This document shows positions 1-7,741 of a stretch of DNA of 64,000 nucleotides, piece after piece. The DNA is from JAHQVI01 sp050330195 (GTDB lineage: Bacteria; Pseudomonadota; Alphaproteobacteria; Rhizobiales; Rhodomicrobiaceae): assembly GCA_050330195.1 (NCBI GenBank), contig JBHJOB010000006.1, positions 1 through 64,000 of the forward strand, written 5' to 3'. How positions within the stretch are numbered: the stretch's first letter is position 1; each line of letters begins with the position of its first letter. The notes under the pieces were generated by a model. That model saw only the letters and a program-made list of their open reading frames with translations. It was not told the origin of the DNA and searched no databases. Position numbers and translations under genes: made by a program.

Positions 1-505
1 AGTCGCCGCCAGAGCTCGGCGCCGTTGCGGCAGCCCGAGGCCCATTGTTCGTCGAGGAAAGGAAGATAAGATTCAAGAGAGCTCTGCCGGACACGGAAGA
101 CGTCGGTCCGCTGGCCGCGGATGACCTGCCGGGCAAGTTTCCGGCTGTGGCCGGTGCGGCGCACGATCTCCTTGATCGGAATGCCTTCCGAAGCAAGCTT
201 CATGATCGCGGCATTGATTTCCTCACGCCGCAGAAAGCATCATATTGCAGCTTCTCCGCATCGGTGAGCAGATCCGACGACTTTGAGAGCATCCGCCGGC
301 AACTCGGCCCGTCGCCGCACGACAGATCGGTAATCGTTCTCACATAGCGGCTGTGGACGAGGCGCGAGTACCTGCCACAGAGCGGGCAGGCCTTCTCTTG
401 CACGGCGCTGCGCACCATAACCGTGATCTTTTCGTCGCTCTCGGCAATACTCTCCACGACCGGTCCGGCCGGGATCAAGGACGACAATCGCAATTTGCTC
501 GCCAT
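1..505 (-). pseudogene. ISL3-family transposase remnant, internally deleted and frameshifted, cut by window edge
   Basis: Reading leftward from the ATG at 505, the product begins MASKLRLSSLIPAG and carries the N-terminal zinc-finger motif CPLCGRYSRLVHSRYVRTI typical of ISL3 transposases. After about 60 residues the text jumps to what is normally a far more C-terminal part (LLTDAEKLQYDAF), so a large central piece is missing. The reading frame breaks near 210-235. In the shifted frame it resumes as a helix-turn-helix region (KEIVRRTGHSRKLARQVIRG) and ends at the window edge with LDEQWASGCRNGAELW. The gene cannot make an active enzyme. The family assignment rests on remembered family sequences; the deletion and frameshift are visible in the sequence. 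Confidence 0.75.
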
Positions 506-553
506 GCTGCTGATGCTCCCCACGAAATCAGCAGCCACCGAGCATCAAAAATC

Positions 554-573
554 ATCAAATGTGAGTCAGAGCC
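554..573 (-). repeat. candidate terminal inverted repeat of the ISL3-like element
   Basis: Read on the minus strand from 573, the sequence starts GGCTCTGACTCACATTTG. ISL3-family ends typically begin GGCTCT or similar, and this lies 50-70 bp upstream of the transposase ATG at 505, the usual distance. If it is correct, the element ends at 573 and the bases just to the right (574-581) are where an 8-bp target duplication would be expected. The other end lies outside the window, so neither claim can be tested here. Confidence 0.35.
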
Positions 574-595
574 GAAATTGCACGCCGGTTCACAG

Positions 596-1063
596 GCGAA
601 AGATTGGGCGCATCATTCGTGAGCGCTCGCCGCTCATGATAAACATTCGCGGGCCGAGCAAGGCTGCAAGCCCCTTCCTGCATGTCGCCGCTTCAGATAC
701 CGCGCAGATAGAGCGCGGGCAACAGAGCGTCCAGGCTCTTTGTCCGGCGGGCATAAGGCGGCAGGGTACGGGATGAAAACCGGATGCGTGAGCCATCGGC
801 CACCCGCGGTCGCTCAGCCGAGACTGGCGCACTTTTACCGGACCGATGCCGGTCTGGATGCTCCGTTCCGGCATAAGGCGGTGCCGCACAAGACGTTGAA
901 GGCCGCTTTCGGTCGTGAGATGGACATGGGCCGCCAAACATTCGGCAAGCTCGGCTTCGACTGCCTGGGGCAAACGCCGACGCGCACCGTTGGGCAGGAC
1001 TTCAGTGGGCCGATCGGCAAACTCTGCCGGCTAGCGCAAGGTAGCAATATTATCGTCCTTCAT
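596..1063 (-). pseudogene. IS256-family transposase N-terminal fragment, several inactivating changes
   Basis: The ATG at 1063 is preceded by a perfect AAGGAGG ribosome site at about 1076-1082 and begins MKDDNIATLR, then meets a TAG stop at 1033-1031. The same frame continues with PAEFADRPTEVLPNGARRR and LTTESGLQRLVRH, which is typical of the start of IS256-type mutator transposases. The frame then shifts near 800-820 and resumes as SSRTLPPYARRTKSLDALLP and ALYLRGIS, and shifts again through GLAALLGP and NDAPNLSP before homology stops around 596. A roughly 32-bp insertion near 614-645 separates the last two blocks. Only the first third of the gene is present. Confidence 0.75.
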
Positions 1064-1492
1064 GGCGTATCAATCCTCCTTTGGATGTGTGGCTCGTTAC
1101 CGCTACGACACGCCGCTTCCCTAGCTCAACTTGGAGCCACTCGGGATTTCCCCGGACCGGCGCTCGTGGTCCTTACGTATATTTTCCTGACTGACAAGTC
1201 CGCAAGATGAAGGAGCTCAATCTGGTGCTTCATGGCGATTGGGAAAAAATAACATCACGAGTGTGCAGACATTGCACACGATTAGAATTAGACAATTGAT
1301 TCTTAATAACTTTCTGCCCCATCCATCATCGGAGCCACGCAAAATCTATGTTTTTGATATTCCATGCTTTTTTGTGTAAATTGAAGGGGATAGAACGTGA
1401 GCGTGTGCACATTCATGCACAAATTTTCACGGCATTTCCTAGTCTGCGTGTGCACGTTTTGTGCACGGCAGGCTCAAATTAAAGACCATGGC
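1064..1492. other. non-coding gap with three GTGTGCA-type palindromes
   Basis: No credible gene is seen in this 430-bp gap. Its left part is the leader of the IS256 remnant. From about 1240 rightward it becomes AT-rich and contains three short palindromes built on the same word: GTGTGCA-N5-TGCACAC at 1261-1279, TGTGCA-N6-TGCACA at 1404-1421, and GTGCAC-N5-GTGCAC at 1450-1466. All three lie upstream of the integrase remnant at 1493. Confidence 0.7.
1261..1466. promoter_or_regulatory. three spaced palindromes, candidate operator set upstream of integrase remnant
   Basis: The units at 1261-1279, 1404-1421 and 1450-1466 share GTGTGCA followed by a mirrored TGCAC after 5-6 bases. The last two are 46 bp apart and the first lies about 140 bp upstream. 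Shared arms with variable centres suggest binding sites for a dimeric DNA-binding protein, or arm-type sites of the adjacent integrase. This is a reading of pattern only; no regulator gene is nearby. Confidence 0.35.
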
Positions 1493-1860
1493 ATGGCGAC
1501 GTTCAACAAGCTACCCTCCGATAAATGGCGCGCCCAGATACGCCGCAGCAGACAGCACGTTTCGCGTGTCTTTCGCCTGAAATCGGAAGTCGAAGCCTGA
1601 GCCCGCGAGGTTGCAGTGCCGTCACGTCCGGCAAGCGTCCCGACGCCGCGCGGATCAGCAGAAAACCAATTTTCAAGACCCTCATCAATATTCATATCGA
1701 AGATATGGCCGAGGTTGGCAAGTCGCCGCGTCGTAGCGAGGCGGAAGCGCTTGAAACTGAAGCGGGATCTCGGTGAGTTGTGTTGAAGGATTTGACCCGT
1801 GAGCGGTTGATCGCCTTCGGCAAGTCCCGGGCGAAAGAGCGGGCGGGGCCAGTAACCCGT
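1493..1860 (+). pseudogene. tyrosine site-specific integrase, N-terminal remnant
   Basis: The ATG at 1493 opens MATFNKLPSDKWRAQIRR and continues to VFRLKSEVEA, then stops at TGA (1598-1600), where relatives have EAWARE. The next residues after the stop are ARE, so the stop is best explained by a TGG-to-TGA change. A second frame continues with SGKRPDAARISRKPIF and DMAEVGKSPRRSEAEALE up to about 1776. A third frame continues with KDLTRERLIAFGKSRAKE and AGPVT until homology fades at about 1860, just before the next gene. This is the arm-binding and core-binding part of a phage-type integrase; the catalytic domain is absent. Confidence 0.75.
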
Positions 1861-1913
1861 TGGTCTGAGACGCCGCATTGGCGTTTGGCGATTTGCCGCT
1901 TAAACTCGCCCTT

Positions 1914-2813
1914 GTGAAACTTTTCTACGCCGATGCCTACGAAATCCCTCTGCCGGACGGGCACCGCTTTCCGCGCAGCAAGAATCGGCTGTTGCGCGAA
2001 ACCCTTCTGCGCGACCAGCTTGTGCCGCCGGAGCGTTTCGCCCTGTCACCGCTGGCCGAGCGGGACGACATCATCCGCGTGCATTCCGCCGACTATGCCG
2101 ATGGCTTTCTGGGCGGAACGCTGCCCCGCGAAATGATGCGCCGCATAGGGATGCCGTGGAGCGAGGCCTATGCGCGCCGGGCAATGGCGACGATGGGCGG
2201 CGCGGTCGCGGCGATGCGCTCGGCCATGGAGCACGGCTTTTCCGGCCAGCTCGCAGGTGGCACGCATCACGCCCATGCCGATTTCGGCTCCGGCTATTGC
2301 GCGCTGAACGATTTCGCCCTCGCCGCCGAAACAGCGCTGGCCGAGGGGCTTGCAGCCCGCATCGCCATCGTCGATCTCGACGTGCATCAGGGCGACGGCA
2401 ACGCCGCGATCTTTGCCGGGCGCGGCGACGTCTTCACTTTCAGCCTGCACGCAGAGAAAAATTTCCCCTTCCGCAAGGCCGTCTCGCATCTCGATATCGG
2501 CCTGCCCGACGGGACCGAAGACGACGCCTATCTCCGCCGTCTGCATGACGGGCTGGACGCTGTGACCGCGTTCCGGCCTGACCTCGTCCTCTATCAATGC
2601 GGGGTCGATCCGCTGGTGCATGATCGGCTCGGCCGTCTTGCGCTGAGCTATGAGGGGCTGGCGACGCGCGACCGCATGGTGTTCGAGAGGTTCGCGGCCG
2701 CCGGCGTTCCGGTCAGCTTCGGCGTCGGCGGGGGATATTGCGATCCGATCGAGCAGTCCGTTGCGGCTTATGTGAACACGATCCGGACGGCCAAGGACGT
2801 CTACGGCTTCTGA
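1914..2813 (+). CDS. histone deacetylase family protein (class II-like amidohydrolase)
   Basis: This predicted zinc-dependent deacetylase of about 299 residues is of the bacterial HDAC/acetoin-utilisation/acetylpolyamine amidohydrolase fold. Visible motifs are GGTHHAH at residues 115-121 (active-site histidine pair), DLDVHQGDGN at 154-163 (zinc-binding Asp and His) and GVGGGY near the C terminus. I chose GTG at 1914 because the protein then starts MKLFYADAYEIPLP, as family members do. The frame extends upstream to a TTG at 1878, but that stretch overlaps the integrase remnant and looks non-homologous. Its 3' end overlaps the convergent gene by 13 bp. The substrate cannot be told from sequence. 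Confidence 0.85.
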   Translation: MKLFYADAYEIPLPDGHRFPRSKNRLLRETLLRDQLVPPERFALSPLAERDDIIRVHSADYADGFLGGTLPREMMRRIGMPWSEAYARRAMATMGGAVAAMRSAMEHGFSGQLAGGTHHAHADFGSGYCALNDFALAAETALAEGLAARIAIVDLDVHQGDGNAAIFAGRGDVFTFSLHAEKNFPFRKAVSHLDIGLPDGTEDDAYLRRLHDGLDAVTAFRPDLVLYQCGVDPLVHDRLGRLALSYEGLATRDRMVFERFAAAGVPVSFGVGGGYCDPIEQSVAAYVNTIRTAKDVYGF

Positions 2814-3262
2814 GCGGTTTTCGCCGCCGCCATCTGCCCGAGATCGTGGATGAAGGACGCGGCGGGGCTCAGGTCGTAACCGGCCTCCCCGGTTTTCTCC
2901 AGAACCGCGTCCAGCGACTGGCCGAGCGCGATATTCGCCGCCGCCCAGAGCATGGAGGACCGATTGCCCGTCCGGCAGAATGCGAGCACCGGACCCTGCT
3001 CCGCCTTGAGGATCTGCGCGAATTGCGCGGCATAATCCGGCGTCAGCGCAGGAGTGGCGAAGGGCAGGTTTGCAAATGCAACGCCATGTTCCCGGGCGGC
3101 CGCTTCGAGTTCCGCGGCGCGCGGCTGTCCGTCGCCGGCTTCCCCGTCGGGCCGGTTGTTCACGATCAGCCTGATGCCCTGCCGGGCGAGTTCGGGCATG
3201 TCCTCCGGCCAGACCTGTCCCGCGACATATGTCTTTTCATCAATCCGGACGATTTGAACCAT
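2801..3262 (-). CDS. DUF442 / TIGR01244-type phosphatase-like protein
   Basis: This 153-residue cytosolic protein resembles the N-terminal domain of beta-lactamase-hydrolase-like (Blh) proteins. It has the cysteine-phosphatase loop CRTGNRS at residues 96-102, with Cys96 as the presumed nucleophile and Arg101 as the phosphate-binding residue. The N terminus (IDEKTYVAGQ) is typical of the family, which is often found near sulfur-metabolism genes; no such genes are adjacent here. The gene is convergent with and overlaps the HDAC-like gene by 13 bp, so no terminator separates them. The exact substrate is unknown. Confidence 0.8.
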   Translation of the reverse strand: MVQIVRIDEKTYVAGQVWPEDMPELARQGIRLIVNNRPDGEAGDGQPRAAELEAAAREHGVAFANLPFATPALTPDYAAQFAQILKAEQGPVLAFCRTGNRSSMLWAAANIALGQSLDAVLEKTGEAGYDLSPAASFIHDLGQMAAAKTAQKP

Positions 3263-3472
3263 CGTGGCCGCGCTCCCTTGGCGTTAGACTGCCCTGCCCT
3301 GGCAATGCACCTTTGCATTGAAGGCTTTTGCATTAATTCGATCTTCAGGGTAAATCTGCAACTATCATTGAAAAATCATGTTTGATTGTCGATTTGTTCA
3401 TCCTGGCATCAGCCTCGCCGCTACAGTCTTGCGCGCTGCGGCGCCAGGCCGGGAAAACGCTAAGGAAACGCT

Positions 3473-4567
3473 ATGATGATAAGTCGGCGCCGCTTCCTGC
3501 AACTGAGCGGCGCGCTCGGTGCAGCCGCGCTGATTCCGCGCACCGCCGCGGCACAGGAGCGTTTCATTACCACGCAAGGGCCGTGGCGCAAATTCGATAT
3601 TGTGACCCAGCTTCGTTTTCAGAAACCGCAGGGGCGTGCGCAGGCATGGATTCCGGTGCCCTCCGTCAATGCTGGCGAATGGTCGAAGACTCTCGGCAGC
3701 GACTGGACCACCAACGCCTCGACCGCCCGTCTCGAACAGGACACGGCCAATGGCGTCGATCTGGTCTATCTGGAGTGGACCGGCGCTGAAGCGGAAGCAA
3801 CGGTCGAAATCAGCAGCCACGCCCAAACGCGCGACCGGGTCACCGAGTTCACCAAGCCTGCCAAGGCGGAGCCCATGACGGATGCGGAGCGTCTGCGCTA
3901 CACGGCGCCGGCCAGCTTCGTGCCGCATTCGGACTGGCTCAAGAACACGGCGGCCGAAATCACGGAAAATGCCAAGACCGATCTCGGCAAGGCCAAGGCG
4001 ATCTATGAATGGATCGTCGAGGAACGGACCTGCGAGACGAATGATCTCGCCGTTCTGCTGGGCACCGGGGACGCGGCGACGCTCACTCCGCAAGGCTGCG
4101 ATTATCTGAATAGCCTTTTCGTGCATCTGGCGCGTGTCTCCGGCCTGCCGGCGCGCGAGATTTACGGCGTGCGCGTCGCCCCATCGAAATACAGTTACAA
4201 AACGCTTAGCGCACTGCCGGAAGACGTCACGGCCGAAGGCACGGCGCGCGCGGAGGTCTGGCTCGCCGATTATGGCTGGGTTCCGGCATCGCCCGGCGAT
4301 GTCCGCCGCGTCATTCGCGGCGAGGCGCCCGGCAATCTGGAGTTGACCGATCCCAAGGCCGTCGCCGCCCGCGTCACGCTGTTCGGCGCGTGGGAAGGCA
4401 ACTGGATCGCTTATAATATGGCGAATGATTTCGTACTGCCGGAATCGGGCGGCGTGAAGGTTCCGTTCCTGATTGCTCCGCGCCTGATGTCGGAGGCCGG
4501 TCTCGTCAGCAATGTGGAAGCCGAGGGCTACGCCTACAAGCTGGTCGCAAACGAGCTACCGGCTTGA
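3473..4567 (+). CDS. Tat-exported transglutaminase-like domain protein with degenerate active site
   Basis: The product of 364 residues opens with a twin-arginine signal (RRRFLQ at 5-10, hydrophobic run to about 22, cleavage after AAAQ), so it is predicted to be exported folded. The central region aligns with bacterial transglutaminase/cysteine-protease-like proteins: the cysteine segment TPQGCDYLNSLF has Cys209. At the positions where relatives carry the catalytic His and Asp (H-x-RAE and WVP-x-DP), this protein has Thr257 in TARAEVW and Ser273 in WVPASP. It may therefore be a binding protein rather than an enzyme. The gene stands alone, with leuD starting 110 bp downstream on the same strand. 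Confidence 0.8.
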   Translation: MMISRRRFLQLSGALGAAALIPRTAAAQERFITTQGPWRKFDIVTQLRFQKPQGRAQAWIPVPSVNAGEWSKTLGSDWTTNASTARLEQDTANGVDLVYLEWTGAEAEATVEISSHAQTRDRVTEFTKPAKAEPMTDAERLRYTAPASFVPHSDWLKNTAAEITENAKTDLGKAKAIYEWIVEERTCETNDLAVLLGTGDAATLTPQGCDYLNSLFVHLARVSGLPAREIYGVRVAPSKYSYKTLSALPEDVTAEGTARAEVWLADYGWVPASPGDVRRVIRGEAPGNLELTDPKAVAARVTLFGAWEGNWIAYNMANDFVLPESGGVKVPFLIAPRLMSEAGLVSNVEAEGYAYKLVANELPA

Positions 4568-4677
4568 CGCGCGCGTCCGAGACGGCATTCCGCCGGCAAA
4601 AATCGCCGGGGGGACTTGCGGCGCGGTGCGTTTGGGTTCAATAAATCAGTCCAGTTTCCTTTACCCACGGCGGTCCC

Positions 4678-5283
4678 ATGGACAAATTTGACGAACTGAC
4701 CGGCGTTGCAGCGCCATTGCCGATGATCAATGTCGATACGGACATGATCATCCCGAAGCAGTTTCTGAAGACGATCAAGCGGACGGGTCTCGGCAAGAAC
4801 CTGTTCCACGAGATGCGTTTCGACAGCGACGGCAACGAGAATCCCGATTTCGTGCTGAACAAGCCGGCCTACCGGCAAGCGAAAATTCTGGTTGCGGGCG
4901 CAAATTTCGGCTGCGGCTCAAGCCGCGAACATGCGCCCTGGGCGATCAAGGATTTCGGCATTCAATGCGTCATCGCGCCGAGCTTTGCCGACATTTTCTA
5001 CAATAACTGCTTCAAGAACGGCATTCTGCCGATAACGCTGCCCCAGTCCGATGTCGACAAGCTGCTTGACGACGCCTCGCGTGGCTCCAACGCGACTGTC
5101 ACCGTCGATCTTGAGCGGCAGGAGATTCGCGGCCCCGACGGCGGCGTGATTCATTTCGAGCTGGACCCGTTCCGCAAGAAATGCCTGCTGGAAGGGCTCG
5201 ACGATATCGGGCTCACTCTGCAGAAGCAGGACAATATCGCCGCTTACGAGGACAGGCAGCAGGCCGGCCGCCCCTGGGTATAG
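4678..5283 (+). CDS. leuD: 3-isopropylmalate dehydratase small subunit
   Basis: LeuD pairs with LeuC (not in this window) to isomerise 2-isopropylmalate to 3-isopropylmalate in leucine synthesis. The 201-residue length is normal. The aconitase-swivel motif GCGSSREHAPW lies at 78-88, and NVDTDMIIPKQFL at 18-30 is a hallmark of the family. The ATG at 4678 gives the conserved MDKFDELTG start; no strong ribosome site is visible. leuB follows after 229 bp on the same strand. Confidence 0.95.
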   Translation: MDKFDELTGVAAPLPMINVDTDMIIPKQFLKTIKRTGLGKNLFHEMRFDSDGNENPDFVLNKPAYRQAKILVAGANFGCGSSREHAPWAIKDFGIQCVIAPSFADIFYNNCFKNGILPITLPQSDVDKLLDDASRGSNATVTVDLERQEIRGPDGGVIHFELDPFRKKCLLEGLDDIGLTLQKQDNIAAYEDRQQAGRPWV

Positions 5284-5512
5284 GCGGCCGGGCCTCGCAT
5301 TGACGCATATGAAGGCATTCGGATGAGCGCCTTTCCTTTCGGCATGCCGGCGCATTCGTTGGCCGGGCATGTGCAAGGAAAACACATTTACATAATGCTC
5401 CTTTGGAAAAGCGTTGTTGCGCCTTGCCCCCAGCGCTGTTTCCCATTAGCAACAGAAGTGCGATTCAAATCCTCAATGCGGCTCGCGTAGCTGCCCGATC
5501 CGAGAGCATTCT

Positions 5513-6622
5513 ATGTCCTCATTCGATCTGTTGCTCCTGCCAGGAGATGGCATCGGCCCGGAAGTCATGGGCGAAGTGGAACGCCTGATTGGCTGGTTCA
5601 ACGCGCGCGGCATCGCGTCCTTCAACATGGAAAAGGACCTTGTTGGCGGCTGCGCCTACGATGCGCACGGCAAATCCATATCCGACGCGACCATGGACAA
5701 GGCCATGAAAGCAGACGCCGTGATTCTCGGCGCTGTGGGCGGTCCGAAATGGGATGGCGTCCCTTACGATGCGCGTCCCGAGGCGGGCTTGCTGCGCCTG
5801 CGCAAGGACATGCAGCTTTTCGCCAACCTGCGCCCGGCCATCTGTTATGGCGCCCTTGCCGATGCCTCCTCGCTCAAGCGCGAGAATGTCGAAGGCCTTG
5901 ACATCATGATCGTGCGCGAGCTGACAGGCGGCGTCTATTTCGGCGAGCCCAAGGAAATCGTGACGCTGGAGAATGGGCAGAAACGCGCCGTCGATACGCA
6001 GATCTATACGACCGGCGAGATCGAGCGCATCGCCCGCGTCGCGTTCGAGCTGGCCCGCAAGCGCAATAACAGGGTCGCCTCCTCCGAAAAGCGCAATGTC
6101 ATGCGCTCCGGCGTGCTCTGGCATGAGGTCGTCTCCGCCGTACACAAGGCCGAATATTCCGATGTCGAGCTGACGCACATTCTCGCCGACAATTGCGCCA
6201 TGCAGCTTGTCCGCGCTCCCAAGCAATTCGACGTCATCGTCACCGACAATCTGTTCGGCGACATGCTCTCCGATGAGGCCGCGATGCTTACCGGCTCGCT
6301 CGGCATGCTGCCATCCGCATCGCTCGGAGCGCCGGGGGCCGACGGCAAGCGCGCGGCGCTCTACGAGCCGGTCCATGGCAGCGCTCCGGACATCACCGGA
6401 CAGGGCATCGCCAATCCGATTGCCACCATCGCCAGTTTCGCGATGGCGCTGCGCTACTCCTTCGACATGAGCCGCGAAGCCGACTGGGTCGAGACAGCGA
6501 TCGCTCAGGTTCTTGAGAAAGGCTGGCGCACGGCGGACATCATGCAGGAAGGCATGCGGAAAGTCTCAACCTCCGACATGGGCGAAGCCATTATCGGCGA
6601 AATCGAGACGCTTTCAGCTTGA
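5513..6622 (+). CDS. leuB: 3-isopropylmalate dehydrogenase
   Basis: LeuB oxidises and decarboxylates 3-isopropylmalate using NAD, the step after LeuD. At 369 residues it has the full family length. LLPGDGIGPEVM is near the N terminus, the metal- and substrate-binding segment VTDNLFGDMLSDEA lies at about 242-255, and EPVHGSAPDI marks the NAD-binding part. It is separated from leuD by a 229-bp gap, so it may have its own promoter. The start ATG at 5513 gives MSSFDLLLLPGDGIGPE, as in relatives. Confidence 0.95.
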   Translation: MSSFDLLLLPGDGIGPEVMGEVERLIGWFNARGIASFNMEKDLVGGCAYDAHGKSISDATMDKAMKADAVILGAVGGPKWDGVPYDARPEAGLLRLRKDMQLFANLRPAICYGALADASSLKRENVEGLDIMIVRELTGGVYFGEPKEIVTLENGQKRAVDTQIYTTGEIERIARVAFELARKRNNRVASSEKRNVMRSGVLWHEVVSAVHKAEYSDVELTHILADNCAMQLVRAPKQFDVIVTDNLFGDMLSDEAAMLTGSLGMLPSASLGAPGADGKRAALYEPVHGSAPDITGQGIANPIATIASFAMALRYSFDMSREADWVETAIAQVLEKGWRTADIMQEGMRKVSTSDMGEAIIGEIETLSA

Positions 6623-6722
6623 GACGGCAGACTATTCTCCCGGCTCGCGGGAATTCAGGCGGCGCGGGGCCGCTTCTTGCGGGCCATCAATAAAGATGCG
6701 TTGTAAAGAGAGGCCTTGAGCG

Positions 6723-7550
6723 ATGACAGATCATTTCAGTGTCATCGGGTTCAGATCCAATTCCGCCGAGGAACTTGCGGAAATGGTCAGCAAGCTTCCC
6801 GATACGGGAGCCTACTCACAGCCCTGCGGTCCGGGTTACTACTACCGCTGGCTCTCCGATAGCGGCTCGGAGCTCTGGGTGCATCTGGCCAAGGAAGCGC
6901 AGGGCAGCGGCGATGAAAAGCTGACGATTGTCGGCGTAACGCCCTTCTTCGACGGCGAGGGCCGCATTCCCGTTCGCGTCATGAAGAAACGCCAGCGGCC
7001 CAGCGACAACGCTTTTGAAGGCGCGGTGTTCGTCGAAATCGAGCCCGGTTCGCGCCCGCATCAATGCGCAACCGTGGCCCTGCTCGACGTGGTCGACTAT
7101 GCGGTCTGGGCCAACCGTTCGGGCCTTTTCCTTGCGGAGGCGCAGGTCACGGCCTTTACCCACGAGTTGCTGCTTTTCCCGAACGAACAGGCATTCACCG
7201 CCGCGCAGGCCGGCGAACAGGTCAAGTTCACGCCGGAGTCGCTTTTCGCCAGCGGCTTGTTCTCCGCGTCGGAGGAAACCGGCGGACAGACTGTGTTCCA
7301 CGATCCCAGCGATGATGAATTCAATGCTCCGTCGCGCGCATTTCTGACCGGCCGCGTGATTTCCGCGCAGAAGCGGACCAACAGCGTCACAGGGCAGGTT
7401 TTTCACACCGCACTGGTCAAGACGCTTGGCGGAACGCTCGACCTTGTCGCGGATGAAGCGCAGATCCAGGGTGACCTGCGACCCGGCTTCATCGTTCAGG
7501 GCGAGTTCTGGTTGTGCGCCCGGCTGATCGACGGGACGAAAGCGGCTTAG
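6723..7550 (+). CDS. conserved hypothetical protein, 275 aa
   Basis: I do not recognise the family. The protein begins HFSVIGFRSNSAEELAEM, has no signal peptide or membrane segment, and is moderately acidic with several Tyr/Trp-rich stretches (GYYYRWL near residue 40). Codon use matches neighbouring chromosomal genes, and the ATG follows AGAGAGG-like bases at about 6707-6713, so it is very likely expressed. It lies between leuB and an AbrB-type membrane protein. A copy of the dispersed repeat begins immediately after its stop codon. Confidence 0.7.
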   Translation: MTDHFSVIGFRSNSAEELAEMVSKLPDTGAYSQPCGPGYYYRWLSDSGSELWVHLAKEAQGSGDEKLTIVGVTPFFDGEGRIPVRVMKKRQRPSDNAFEGAVFVEIEPGSRPHQCATVALLDVVDYAVWANRSGLFLAEAQVTAFTHELLLFPNEQAFTAAQAGEQVKFTPESLFASGLFSASEETGGQTVFHDPSDDEFNAPSRAFLTGRVISAQKRTNSVTGQVFHTALVKTLGGTLDLVADEAQIQGDLRPGFIVQGEFWLCARLIDGTKAA

Positions 7551-7650
7551 GTCAGGATCAGTTTTGACAGCAACCGGCTAGATCCGCATCTGTCTGTTTC
7601 GGGTGCGATCTTCCAAAAATGGTCGCCATCTTATCGGATACTCCTCTGAC
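7551..7650 (-). repeat. dispersed palindromic repeat, copy 1 of 3 (inverted orientation)
   Basis: On the minus strand this aligns over about 100 bp with the element at 58768-58871 and, more weakly, with 45208-45302. Shared blocks include AGAG near one end, TATCCGATAA against GATCCGGTAA, ACCATTTTT against ACCATATTCC, CGAAACAGACAGATGCGGATC against GGAAACAAACAGACGCGGATC, and CTGATCCTGA at the far end. It starts directly after the TAG stop of the upstream gene. The alignment was made by eye, and this copy is the most degenerate. Confidence 0.6.
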
Positions 7651-7741
7651 TCACTTGAAGAGACTGCATACAACCGGCTAAGACCGCCTGACGCCCCGAA
7701 TCAAGAGCAGAATTTCGCCCGGGCGTTGAAAGTGCCACTTG

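Noticed and set aside
1878..1913. Longer N terminus of the HDAC-like protein from TTG 1878
   Set aside because: It overlaps the integrase remnant and adds residues unlike the family; GTG 1914 gives the usual start.
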